NCBI RefSeq assembly: GCF_907164915.1
Contig: NC_061863.1
Location: 47,217,382-47,281,381, forward strand
Source: Impatiens glandulifera
Taxonomy: Eukaryota > Streptophyta > Magnoliopsida > Ericales > Balsaminaceae
Reading direction: 5' to 3'
Length of the DNA stretch: 64,000 nt
Position 1 is the stretch's first letter; every line of letters starts with the position of its first letter. This document shows positions 10,481-21,439 of this stretch, piece after piece. The translations under genes were made by a program, and so were the position numbers. The notes beneath the pieces were generated by a model. The model saw only the letters and a list, made by a program, of their open reading frames with translations. It ran no database searches and was not told the DNA's origin.

Positions 10481-10539
10481 TATCATCGAAGAAAAATTAT
10501 TTTCTATTTGTGCTCTCTTTAAGATTGTTTTTTTACTAG

Positions 10540-11105
10540 TATTGGTTGTTGCACGAGGTAAGAAATGTTATTTTTATGCAAGACAAATTTAAAAATTGTC
10601 TATGATGCAACATATTCTGTTGTGATGGAGTCCTCATGTGAGTTGTGGCACAAGAGATTAGGTCACATTAGTGAAAAATGGCTGAATGTTTTGATCAAGA
10701 GGAATGAGTTGCCGAATCTCAAGGATGCTCATATTGAAACTTGTGAGCATTTCTTGAAGGATAAACTAAACAGAGTCTCATTCACTAAGTTGAAAGTGGA
10801 ATTGAAAAAAAAAATGTCCTTGAACTGGTCAATACAATTGTATGTGGTCATATGAAGATTAAATCCATAGGTGGTGCTTCTTATTTTGTAACCTTCATAG
10901 ATGATACATCTAGGAAGGTTTGGGTCTATGCTATAAAGTCAAAGAATGAGGTTGCAACAAGGTTCAAGATATTTCACAAGTTGGTTGAAAGAGAGACAGG
11001 CAGAAAAATGATGAGGGTACGGTTAGATAATGGTGGAGAGTACATAAGCTCATTTGATGATTATTGCAAAGAGAAGGGTATTCGACATGAAAAGACTATG
11101 CCCAA
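10540..11105 (+). pseudogene. Copia relic, GAG-pre-integrase and integrase core
   Basis: The sequence reads ARGKKCYF and then CELWHKRLGHISEKWLN, the HHCC finger of Copia integrase with its second Cys damaged (CEHFLKDK). After a frame change the catalytic core follows, with ASYFVTFIDDTSRKVWVYA, then VRLDNGGEYIS and GIRHEKTMPNT. It stops at the point where PQQNG would be expected and the CACTA-type end begins. With the gag and protease debris at 6428-7010 it probably formed one Copia, later split by the hAT element. Confidence 0.82.
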
Positions 11106-11653
11106 CACTAGTAAAAAAATGACCCTATAGCGATTGGTAAACCAATCGCTATTAACTTCCAAACCAATCACTATAGGTCTATAGCGATTGGTCATATGTC
11201 AATCGGCAGAAGTCTTCTCGTTTTTTCCTTAATTGGCAACGACGATTGGTGTAATAACCAATTGTCACTTCCTTTAGCAAAAAATTTTTTTTTATAAAAA
11301 TTATTATTATTTTATTCTTTTAGCAAAAAGAGTATTTTTATACATACATTTTAACCTACACCATTCGCTCGTATGCCGTAATACAAATTAGACTATTTAA
11401 ACCATCAAAGACAAAAAAGAGCTATGAAATGATAATACTGCTGTGGTTTTACAATTATTAGAATTGGAGATAGAATTATACTGCTAGAATTGAGTTAACA
11501 AGTGGAGAGGAAAAAACATCTCCACATATAGCTGCAGTCAACATTCCTTCTCCTACAAATCCAGCATGAGCAGGGTCATGGCCATTTCCACCACTTGTAT
11601 CAATAAAATATACATTAGTATTCGAGTGACAAAATTAACAAATTGATGCATTT
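11106..11653 (+). mobile_element. CACTA-type transposon end with subterminal repeats
   Basis: The sequence CACTAGTAAAAAAATG starts at 11106 and is followed by several copies, in both orientations, of a TAGCGATTGGT motif (11128-11260). This pairing of a CACTA terminus and inverted subterminal motifs is typical of plant En/Spm elements. No transposase is present in the remaining about 400 bp, which instead hold a kinase exon fragment. A matching right terminus was not identified; the element is probably truncated by the Copia LTR at 11654. Confidence 0.65.
11481..11608 (-). pseudogene. Dihydroxyacetone kinase exon fragment
   Basis: The minus strand encodes [19 protein letters not shown] followed by [18 protein letters not shown]. 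This is the DhaK-domain segment (usually [18 protein letters not shown]) of dihydroxyacetone/glyceraldehyde kinase, which phosphorylates triose substrates in the cytosol. The His of the GHEPAH motif region is kept, but Glu is changed to Asp. Only one exon-sized piece is present and it runs into a stop, so it cannot make a kinase. It lies just inside a CACTA-type end, which suggests transposon capture of a host exon. Confidence 0.82.
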
Positions 11654-11825
11654 TTTTAGTGTATATAATATAATAATATATTATATTATATAATATAATA
11701 TATTATATTCTATAATATATTATATTATAGTTTCTTTATATTGCTAATATAACTTAAGTATAAATATCTTTACTATATTGAATAAAGATGCACACAATTA
11801 TTCTCTTTCTCTTAAACGTCTAACA
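11654..11825 (+). repeat. 5' LTR of the truncated Copia
   Basis: About 172 bp. It ends TCTAACA directly before the PBS. The start is degenerate (TTTTAG for TGTTAG), judged from the inverted copy at 14906-14979. The first half is an AT-only block of TATAATATAATA type, and then TATAGTTTCTTTATA. Confidence 0.7.
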
Positions 11826-11837
11826 TGGTATCAGAGC
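11826..11837 (+). other. Primer-binding site of the truncated Copia
   Basis: TGGTATCAGAGC follows the LTR directly and matches the complement of the initiator tRNA-Met 3' end over 12 nt. Confidence 0.9.
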
Positions 11838-11914
11838 TTAGGCTCTAAGGTTTATGGTCATTTAAGGTTTGTGTATTTATTTTTGAATATTGATGTTCAC
11901 ATTAATTCAATTTT

Positions 11915-14911
11915 AATGGAGAAGTCTTCCAAGTTTGCATTCTCTACCGTTGCTGCTGTCACAAGTATTTCATTAGATAACACTTTTCCCAAATTTTCTT
12001 TTACAGACATTCAATCACTCTTACAAAAACTTTAATCAAATCATGGTACTACATCTTCTCCATTGCCATCTTCTTCAGTGTTATCTGCCACACCAGGTAC
12101 TTCTACCTCATGGTTTTTTGATTTAGGATGTTGTAATCATATGACTTCTGAATCATCTTTTCTCACATCCACTAGAAAGCCTATTATTCTGTATGTTGTT
12201 CATACTGCTGATAATACTACTTTGAATGTTCAAACTATTGGTACTGCTCAAACTTCTATATTGTCCTTACTTGAAACATTTTTTGTTCCAAAACTTTCGT
12301 TAAATCTTATTTCTGTTGGACAATTATGTGATCTCGGTTTTAACATAACTTTTTCGAGTAATGGTTGTGTTGTTCAAGATCCTCAAACAAATAAAATCAT
12401 TGGAACGAGATGTAAGGTTGAACGATTGTTTGAACTCACTTCTCTATCTCTTCCATCACAATATTTTGTTAGAGCTATCACTTCTCAAATTTGGCACTCT
12501 CGATTAGGTCACCTTTCTAAAGATCGTTTGAGTTCTTTAATTTCTAGTGGTTCTTTAGGCCCTACTAAGACTGAAACTTTTGATTGTGTTTCTTGTGAGC
12601 TTTCTAAAGGACACGCTTTATCTTTTTTTCCTAATGATTCTAATTCCTTAGCACCTTTTGATATGATTTACTATGATATTTGGGGTCCTGCACCACATAA
12701 TACTATGGGTGGTTTAAAATATTATGTAATATTTATTGACAATTTTTCTCGTTATACATGGATCTATTTGATGCGTAATAGGTCTGAATTGTCCTCAATT
12801 TATATTCGGTTTTCTAATATGATCTAGACTCAATTTCCTCCTAAATTAAAAACTTGCGCATTGATAATGCCATAGAATACAAAGAAACAAAATTCATAGA
12901 GTTTCTAGCACAAGAGGGCACAATTATTCAAAGATCTTGTCCTGGAACTTCTCAACAAAATGGTCGGGCAGAGCGAAAACATAGACACATTCTTAATGTT
13001 GTTCGAGCCCTTCTCATCTCGTCTTCTTGTCCCGATAACTTTTGGGGAGAAGCAGCTTTCACAGCTGTTTATACTATCAATTGCATTCCTTCTCCTGTCA
13101 TAGGTAACATCTCTCCTTTTGAACGTCTTTTTAATCGAGCTCCGAATTATCAAACTCTCAAAGTTTTTGGATGTGTTTGTTTTGTTTTATTACAACCTCA
13201 TGAATACAATAAATTAGAACCTCGAATTCGATTATGTTGTTTCTTAGGTTATGGAATCGAACACAAAGGATACAGGTGTTGGGATCCATTGTTTCAACGT
13301 CTTCGTATCTCTTGTCATGTATCATTTTGGGAACATAAGATATTTTCAACTATATCTAAATTTAGAGTCAATGAACCTTCTACTCAATTTTTTTGTGATT
13401 CCTACCATACCTCTGTTTCTTGACATTTCTTGTGTAGGACCATTTAACAACTCATGCGACTTAAGTCCATTTGCATTTCCTACATCAACATCTTCTCCAT
13501 CTCAAAATCCGGCACATACCTCATCTGATCATATAATTCAAGAATCTTCTTGTTTTGCACCACCACCACCACCATCACCATCACCACCACCACCACCACC
13601 ACCTCGTCGTCGTACCAATCGTGTAAGTCAACCTTATGTTTGTCTTCGCAACTTTCATGTATACTCAGCTATTGTCTCTCTCTATGAACCTCGTACTTTT
13701 CGCGAGGGCAACTTTAACCCTTTATGGAAGCAAGCAATGACAGAAGAATTGCAAGCACTTACCAAGACAAAAACTTGGGACTTGGTTGATTTACCTTCAC
13801 ATAAGTCAATCGTTGGTTGTAAATGGGTTTTTAAAATTAAGACACGAGCAGATGGTTCAGTTGAACGATATAAAGCTCGCCTTGTTGCTAAGGGATAAAC
13901 TCAAGAATATGGTATTGATTATGAGGAAACGTTTGCTCCTGTCGCTCGATTGACCTCGGTTCGTAGCCTCATTGCAGTAGCTGCTAGCAAAAGATGGCAA
14001 CTATTTCAAATGGATGTAAATAATGCATTTCTTAATGATGAACTAACAGAAGAAGTGTATATGCAACCTCCACTTGGGTATGATCATCCTCCAAATAAAG
14101 TTTGTAGACTCCGCAAAGCTCTTTATGGTCTCAAACAAGCTCCTAAGGAGTGGTTCGCCAAATTTAGCTACACCATTGGTAATCTTGGTTTCAAATCCAG
14201 CTTTTATGATCATGCATTGTTTTTGCGCAAAACAGATCAAGGTTGTACCCTACTTTTACTTTATGTGGATGACATGATAATTACTAGTGATGACACAAAT
14301 GGAATCTGTGATCTCAAAAATTTTCTACATCAACAATTTGAAATGAAAGATCTTGGACAATTAAGTTATTTCTTGGGACTTGAAATAGCTTCCGACAAAT
14401 CCGGTTACTATTTATCACAAGCTAAGTACGCAACTGATCTCATATATCGGGTTGGTATTACTAACACAAAAGTTGTTAGCACACCCTTTGACTCCACAGA
14501 ACATTTGGCTTCTACTGATGGTACTCCACTAAGTGATGAAACACTTTATCGACAACTAGTTGGTAATCTTATATATCTTACTGTCACTCGGCCAGATATT
14601 GCATATGCTATCCATATCGTGAGTCAATTTATGTCATCTCCTCGTACAACTCATTTCTCTACCGTTCTTCGTATATTACGATACATTAGAGGAACTTTAT
14701 TTCATGGACTATATTTTGCTCACTCTTCTCCTCTAGAGTTACGAGCATACACTGATGCTGAATGGGCAGGTGATCCAACTGATCGTCGATCCACTACTGG
14801 TTATTGTTTCTTTCTTGGCACATTTCTCATTTCATGGAGAAGTAAGAAACAAACTATTGTTTCTCGTTCTAGTACATAATCTGAATATCGTGCTCTTGCA
14901 GATATTATAAA
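11915..14911 (+). pseudogene. Copia Gag-Pol remnant, truncated in RNase H
   Basis: A short Gag start (MEKSSKFAF) is joined to the protease region, where WFFDLGCCNHMT has Leu in place of the catalytic-loop Ser/Thr. Integrase is nearly complete (HSRLGHLSKDRL, IYYDIWGP, LRIDNAIEYKE, NGRAERKHRH). A frame break lies near 12826-12855, and the second catalytic Asp motif is DNAIEY rather than DNGxEY. A proline run from a CCA/CCACCATCA microsatellite (13557-13604) separates integrase and RT. RT has MDVNNAFLND and YVDDMIIT and is largely open, apart from a TAA at about 13896. RNase H has YTDAEWAGD but ends after EYRALADIIKKL, lacking its last hundred or so residues. The element cannot move by itself. 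Confidence 0.88.
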
Positions 14912-14979
14912 GAAACTATAATATAATATAATATAATAATATATCAATATAATATATTATTATATTATATACACTAACA
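14906..14979 (-). repeat. Inverted LTR fragment fused to RNase H
   Basis: Read on the minus strand from 14979 it starts TGTTAGTGTATATAATATAA and continues to TATAGTTTCTTTATA. It matches the first half of the LTR at 11654-11740 apart from an internal indel. It is opposite to the element and joined directly to the RNase H coding sequence at a shared TATAAAGAAA-like word. Confidence 0.75.
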
Positions 14980-15344
14980 CTTTCTTTTGTTCATTTTAGA
15001 TCATCTTGTATTCCCTGCTTAATTATGATTAACATTAGAATTTGATACCAAAACAACACTTAAAACACTCGCATACTTTTCCAAACTTGAGGAATGAATA
15101 AAAGAAATCTTCTTAATTTTTATTGGGGTGAGCTAACAAATATGTCTCTTAATGTGGTTTCAAATGTCTGGAGCAACTAACAGTATTTCATATCACTTTG
15201 TTATGATATGATGAACTTTAATCATAAAGTATTAGTATGTGTATATATTAGTCAGTTTTCAGTGCTTAAATCTGATGAATATGTTTGTATAATGCTTGTG
15301 ATTGTTTGAAATTCTGATATGGCTCTAATTCTGGTTAGTTTTCA
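14980..15344. other. Spacer, possibly intron of the ABC pseudogene
   Basis: No coding match was recognised. It may be the remains of an intron upstream of the first detectable ABCI20-like exon. No Walker A exon was found here or further left. Confidence 0.35.
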
Positions 15345-16258
15345 ATGGAGAAGAGAGGTTGCCTTTGTGGGTTTTGGGGTAGCTATACAAATGGATATAT
15401 CTGCAGAGAAAGATGATATTTGGAGTATCAGGATCAAATCCTGAAAGAAGAACTAAATGGATAACTATTAGAATCTCTTTCCCAAATCCCATCCTTTGAA
15501 AAGCACCTCTCAAAATTTCTTAATTGATTCCTGTAGGTATTGGGCATTGATCTGTCATGGAGAATGCACAAGGTATCTCTGATGGACAGAGAAGACGAGT
15601 GCGGATATGCGGGTCTGTTAAAACCATATAAGGTAGTATGTATATTTTTCAAGTAAATCAACATTTTTGTTTATCCATTCTTTTCATGTAGGTTATTCTT
15701 CTGGATGAGATTACAGTCGACCTTGATGTTCTTGCAAGGGGTGATCTACTAAAATTTCTTAATAAGGAATGTGAATAAAGAGGAGCATCGATTATTTATG
15801 CTACTCATATATTCGATGGTCTGGAGGATTGGCCATCCCACATTCTATGTTTCTCCATCATCTAGTCTCTACACCTAACAATCAGGTAAGTGTTCTTATG
15901 TTGAATTTGTCAATGGAAGAAGTTAAGAAAGAAAGTAACTTGTCATTGATGGTCAGTTTTTTTTTTCAACTTCATATACAGGCATGAAGTGTTCATTTTC
16001 TAATATGTCTAATTCATTTAGAGAACTATTGAGAAATGGCTGAGGAAGAAAAGAGACGAGGATAGAAAGATGAGGAGCGAGAGAAAGGCAAAAGGCCTGC
16101 CTGAATTTGAGAGACAAGTGAATGGTAGTCGTGTAATTGGAGATTTAGTTCGATGTGGTGCCTATACAGTCAACAATGGTTGGGCTGCTGGAAGATTAAA
16201 TTCCACTGTTGCTGGTGAAGATAATTTTATCATAAGTTCTAATAGAGTTCTTAGGTAG
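15345..16258 (+). pseudogene. ABCI20: ABCI20-type ABC protein gene, 5'-truncated and frameshifted
   Basis: Four exon-like pieces lie in order. About 15350-15470 reads REVAFVGFGVAIQMDISAEK and then, after one extra base, MIFGVSG. About 15538-15634 reads LGIDLSWRMHKV, then SDGQRRRV, the ABC signature region, after two extra bases, with a further 2-base loss near ICMGLL. About 15692-15880 reads VILLDEITVDLDVLARGDLL, the Walker B, then a nonsense TAA in place of Gln, then RGASIIYATHIFDGLEDWPS. About 16020-16258 encodes the C-terminal tail ending NSTVAGEDNFIISSNRVLR. These match plant ABCI19/20/21 (soluble, single-domain ABC ATPases). The N-terminal Walker A part is absent. At least four lesions make it a pseudogene, though the 62-codon last exon is still open. 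Confidence 0.85.
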
Positions 16259-16916
16259 TAATCTTGATGCTTACTGTAATATTTTAATTCCATTTTTGCA
16301 CAATAACATGTTTAATGTCATTCTTGTAATCCTCTATTCCTGGTAATTGATTTGACGGTTTTCCATTCATATTTTTACTGAATATACAATAATTGAATAC
16401 TAAAATTTGCACATAATAATGTAAAAATGTATTTATTTATGTAACCTTGATAATTATTTAAAGCATACAAAGAGGACAAGCTCATGTTACTACCATATAA
16501 GTAGACATCAAAACATAGGTAATTTTTAGCAAAAAAAAAAATAAAGAAGAAGAACATAGGTAATTAATAAATCAATTAATAACAACATTTTAAGAAATAT
16601 AAATTTAATTCAAAATTATGACATTTAATCCAAAATTATGACATCTCCATGTGGACCATGTGGACAGTGGACATCATTGGGTTAAGACGGTTATGCTTGC
16701 CACAAAGAAGAACAATTTTCTTAAGCAGAGATACACATCATCAGGCTAAGACGGTTATGCCTGCCACCTTCTGTTTGTCTTCCTTCTTCTCCAAATTCTG
16801 TACAAACACATCATCTTCCAATTTCTGATTGTCTTCCTTGTCTATATCATTCACATCCTTCTTTTCATTCACTACCTTGTATTTATCATTCACATCCTCC
16901 ACCTTTTCATTCACAT
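16259..16916. other. AT-rich spacer
   Basis: No gene is supported. A short duplication (TAAGACGGTTATGC at about 16683 and 16747) and C/T-rich tracts (CATTCACATCC words) lead into the 18-bp minisatellite. Confidence 0.45.
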
Positions 16917-17460
16917 CCTTGAATTAGACAAAATGATTGAATTAGACCAAATGCTTGAATTAGACAAAATGTTCGAATTAGACCATATGCTTGAATTAGA
17001 CCAAATGCTTGAATTAGACAAAATGCTCGAATGAGACCAAATGCTCGAATTAGACCAAATGCTCGAATTAGACCAAATGACCGAATTAGACAAAATGCTC
17101 GAATTAGACAAAATGCTCGAATTAGACCAAATGCTCGAATTAGACAAAATGCTCAAATTATACATACCTCATTCTTCTACTTGTCTTCCTTCTTCTCCAT
17201 CACATCCTAATTCACATCCACCTTCTCCACGTCATCAATCCCATCCTTGAATTAGACAAAATGCTCGAATTAGACCAAATGCTCGAATTAGACAAAATGT
17301 TCGAATTAGATAAAATGCTCGAATTATACATACCTCATTCTTTTGTTTGTCTTCCTTCTTCTCCATCACATCCCCATTCACATCCACCTTCTCCACATCA
17401 TCAATCTCATCCTTGAATTAGACAAAATGCTCGAATTAGACAAAATACTCTAATTATACA
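16917..17460. repeat. 18-bp minisatellite in three blocks
   Basis: The unit is GAATTAGACAAAATGCTC with C/A and T/C variants. About 13-14 units fill 16919-17165, about 4-5 units fill 17248-17325 and two or three fill 17414-17455. The blocks are separated by a repeated CT-rich spacer of about 85 bp (ACATACCTCATTC ... CACATCC), giving a higher-order repeat. Because 18 is divisible by three, one frame reads a six-residue repeat LELDQM/LELDKM without stop over part of the array; no conserved gene context was found. Confidence 0.9.
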
Positions 17461-20400
17461 TACCTCAATCAAGTAAGTGTAATTCGAGTAAGTTTTTTTC
17501 CAAAAAAAAAAATTCGAGTAAGTGCAGTCACAAACATAGGCAAGACAGACATTTCGGATGACGAAAAAGCCATTTTTGCAAGATTTATCAAGTGTGGGCC
17601 TGTTTTGGAATTAGACCCTTTATCAGGGTCATTTCATTCAATTTCCTTGGTATGAACACATTTTTTTCCTATAAAAACAAAATCAAAAAAAAATTAATTG
17701 AATAGATCAAATTCATTTTAAATCAATTTAATTTGTTAGTTTTATTTACTATTTTTATTTTATTTAAATAAGTCTAAATTTAATTATAAACTTAAATGGT
17801 AAAATGTGGATGCTTACAATATTATTTATAATTTTATTAAAATTTTAGATTCTAAATCTAATTCTTACATTTATGTATCTAAAACTTCATCATAATTGGA
17901 ATTGACTCATCTAATTCTAATGTCAATTCCTTGTCACCAAACATAACCTAAGAGTTTTATAAGGTTTATTTAAATAAACTTGAGTCTATTTAAAAAATGT
18001 TAAAAGGATAAATTGAAAGAATGAAAGTTTTATTTTTATTTTTGTTAAAAATATTAAAATATATTAATATATAATGATAAAAAAATTATTTAAAATTATT
18101 TTAATAATTTTAATTAATGAATTAAGTGATCCAAATTTATAAATAAAAATGTTATATTAAGTTAACTGAATTTTAATTGTGATTAAATTTAAAAAAAATA
18201 ACACAAAATGTTTTCATATCATTTGCGGATTAAACCATAGGCGGACCATACCCAACCCTAGTTGGGCCGCTAAAAGGATTTGACAAATTCAAGTAAAAAA
18301 ATTGTTAGGGCTAGATAACCACAATTTTTTTTAAAAAAATGATTCATATATATTTAACATTTTAATTTAATTATTTTTATAAAATAAAAAATAATAAAAT
18401 ATATTAAAAAATGAAGATAATTCCACATCAAATATTTTTAAATAATAATTTTGTTTTATTAATTTTTTTATAATAAATATTATTTTAAATATATAATAAT
18501 TTATTTACTAAATAAATAATAATAAATTAAAATCAAATATTTTGAGATATTAATAATTATGATATATATAATACATTATTAAATTATATAATGATTTTTT
18601 TATATTAAGAACTTATTATAATAAAATATATATTTTAAATACAATTATATATATATATATATAAATTCAAATGGTTAATTTTATTTAAAAAAGTAATATA
18701 TTATAAAATAAAATAATTTGATTTAATATATTTATATACATATTAAAAATTTAGAAAAAAATCTTAATTTTAAAATATTTTATTACTTTTTATTTTATAC
18801 TAAAATAATTAAGTTAAAATGATATTTTTTAATAAAGTTGTAGCCAGGGATTTTCAATTGACTTAAAAAAAATTATATAACCTGCTTTGAAATCACTTTT
18901 AGATTGGATGTAAATATGACTACCTTAGTTTCATAACAAACCCATTAAAACAATGTTAGCACAATTGTTTTCAAATTATTGGGTCCAACTGTGAATTGGC
19001 CCATAAAACTTCAAAATATTAAATTTAAAAAATATTATATATATAAAAAAAGTTTTGAATTTGAAAACAATATAATTAACACTTTAATCAACTTAGCTAT
19101 TAAAAATTTATATTTTAAAATCAGTATAAAATTGGTTAAAACGTGTCACATTGAAATTAAGAAAGACAATTATAATCTGATTAACAGGTTTTCTCCCGCT
19201 AAAAGACATTTTTTCCCTATTTAACCCGGGATTTATTTGTGTTCCCGACAAGGACTCCGTCACAATTTTACTCAATTATACTCCAAACAATAATAAACAC
19301 AATTAAATATACAATATCACAAATATATTTATTTATTCTCTATATTTTTTAAAAGTTAATTTTTTTTTATTTTTAATCATATAATTTTTAATATATTCTA
19401 ATATATATAATATTAAAAAAAATCATTTATATAATTTTACCTAAGAATGTTTTTATTCTTTTGCAGAGAATTTGGTATAACGGTGCCCCAGGGGAATTTT
19501 TCAAAATCGAATGAGTGTGAATGTAAGAAATTCTCCTAAGTAAAATGGGGCGGGAATAATAAATGCATTCCCCGTCCCGATCCACACCCTTATCATCCTT
19601 CATTGCATTTATATAATTTAAAATTTTTGTATTAATTTCTTATTATATATATTCAAAATACCAGATTCTTTCATCACAACGCACGACATATCTTGTTGAG
19701 TAACGGGTCAGGTTGTTAATTTGTGCGTCGTGCATATTATATATGATGAGGTGAATTCAGGAGAAGGGTAAATAAATAGTTTTTTCATGATATGACTTAT
19801 TTCATTTAATACATTGTAAGTGTGAACGAACCAGTAACTTTTAGGCAAATAATTAACTAGTATAAGATGATTACGCTATGATCCGATACAAGAAAAAGAG
19901 GAATTGATGTTGGAAGAAAAGATGGGGACCATAGCTGGTGAATGAATTTGAAAGTACATTGGGAAGCGTGAATGATGCTGAATTAGGAGATCAATGAATG
20001 GAAGCAAAAAGGAGGAGGAAGAAGACATAGAACGATTCCAGCCTGGTTCATCATGTGACATGCATGCATTATACACAGGTTACAGATACTGTCCTGCTTC
20101 CAGAAACCAACGAATAGAGGCACATTAGCGACTACACATTAATCACCCACTATCTACCAAACTTTCATTAATATATGTATTTGGATTAAAGCTGCAATGT
20201 CTTGTAAATGGAATGAAAATAATTCACATTTATTATTATTATTATTAATCAATCTTTTTTCAAATTAGTCTCTCTCTTTCCCGTGTGGATGGAGCATTAA
20301 TTATCACTCTTGCATGCGGTATAATGAGGCTAATGGACGGGTACCCATCAAATGTTGGGACCATGGGACCAGGCTGTCCTACCCTGCCCTACCTGCTGAA

Positions 20401-21277
20401 ACTTTTTGTATTTATATTAAAAAAGTGATCTTTCATAGGTAGGTAAAGTTGCAAGATTCTAACAATTAAATTATATATATATATATTTAATTATTGGGTT
20501 TTACTAATTCAAATATTTTACCAATCAGATAAAGTAAAACAGTAATTTTGCTAATTAACTCTCCACCATAAGAATATGTATTTAGATATCACCTAATACC
20601 AATCAACTAAAACCAACATACAAAATATAATATAACACTTAATCCATATTTGACCAATCAACCTAAATAACTTGGTATTCTTTTCAAATATCAACCTTTT
20701 TTCAAAGGAAGAGATAGTCAAAACTCAAAAGCCTTTTAACTTTCTATCCTTCTTCTTTATAGATAAGCTTTGGTTTTTAAGAATACACAATAAAAGGGTT
20801 TTGAATTGTTAATTTATTGCAAGAGATTAAGATAAAAATCGATTAACGAAATTAAAGGTATTTTATAAATTAGAAGATTTAGCTCATTATTGGTCTAATA
20901 TAAATAATGGTGTCTATTCTAATAGTATTTAGATAATTTATGATAAACAATGAAATAATTTTATCATTTAAAAAAAAAAAGAACAAGTTGGCTATATCAT
21001 TTGAACATAATAGCTTTCATTCATTGCCCAAAATCCAAATAACTTGAATCTAAATATGTAATCATTCATTAATATCAACCACCTATCACAATAAGCAAAA
21101 AAATCAAACTCCTTTTTCAGCTATCCAAGTTCCAACAACATGTAATTATACCTTCCTACCTACTAGCTAGTATCTAGTTCAATGTTATACTTCTATCATA
21201 AATGTTCTTTTTCCATATAAACTTGTGATTGCTCTTTATTTTCTTATTGTTGTCTAAAAAATAGTTGCAGAACTTTT
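17461..21277. other. Long AT-rich spacer
   Basis: About 3.8 kb with no supported gene. It holds very AT-rich tracts, a (TA)n run near 18648-18662, words such as CACCAAACATAACCT (17935) that resemble MITE ends, and a small GC-rich island at 19480-19600 (GGTGCCCCAGGGG ... CCCCGTCCCGATCC) of the kind seen in decayed non-autonomous elements. Open frames here are short and lack homology signals. Confidence 0.5.
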
Positions 21278-21439
21278 ATGGGATTTGTGAAAAGCTTCTT
21301 AAATACATATATAATGGATTCTTTTAATTTACTACTTTTGAGAAGGATTGCTCTTCTTCTTCTCCTTCTCCTCGGATTCTTTCCTAGAACCGAAGGGGAT
21401 GAATTGAAGAGATTCCCAGCTGTATTTGTTGGCTTTTAA
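21278..21439 (+). CDS. Possible small secreted peptide, 53 or 41 aa
   Basis: A short open frame starts at the ATG at 21278 or the in-frame ATG at 21314 and ends with TAA at 21437-21439. From the second ATG it has a classic signal-peptide layout: a short N-terminus with two Arg, a run IALLLLLLLGFF, and then a polar part (TEGDELKRFPAVFVGF). The family is not recognised. The end resembles the start of GDSL esterase/lipase proteins, where a similar leader is followed by PAVFVFGDS, so this may be the first-exon remnant of such a gene. No promoter or downstream exon could be supported. Leu runs also arise from CTT microsatellites, so it may be a chance frame. Confidence 0.3.
   Translation: MGFVKSFLNTYIMDSFNLLLLRRIALLLLLLLGFFPRTEGDELKRFPAVFVGF

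Larger units (their letters stand above)
11654..14979 (+). mobile_element. Rearranged, truncated Copia element
   Basis: A 5' LTR (11654-11825), an initiator-Met PBS and damaged pol run rightward to about 14905. There RNase H stops and an inverted piece of the same LTR (to 14979) follows. No 3' LTR in direct orientation and no polypurine tract are present. Most of gag is missing. The element is defective. Confidence 0.8.

Noticed and set aside
11640..11661. CATTTTTTTAGTG as the right end of the CACTA element
   Set aside because: It resembles the inverse of the left terminus, but TTAGTG is better explained as the start of the Copia LTR (TGTTAGTG in the inverted copy). The flanking 3 bases do not match either.
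16911..17165. Minus-strand frame of SSIWSN repeats
   Set aside because: It is the complement of the 18-bp minisatellite, open only because the unit is a multiple of three.
16900..17460. CRISPR-like array
   Set aside because: Units are contiguous 18-bp tandem repeats without unique spacers, in a plant nuclear genome.
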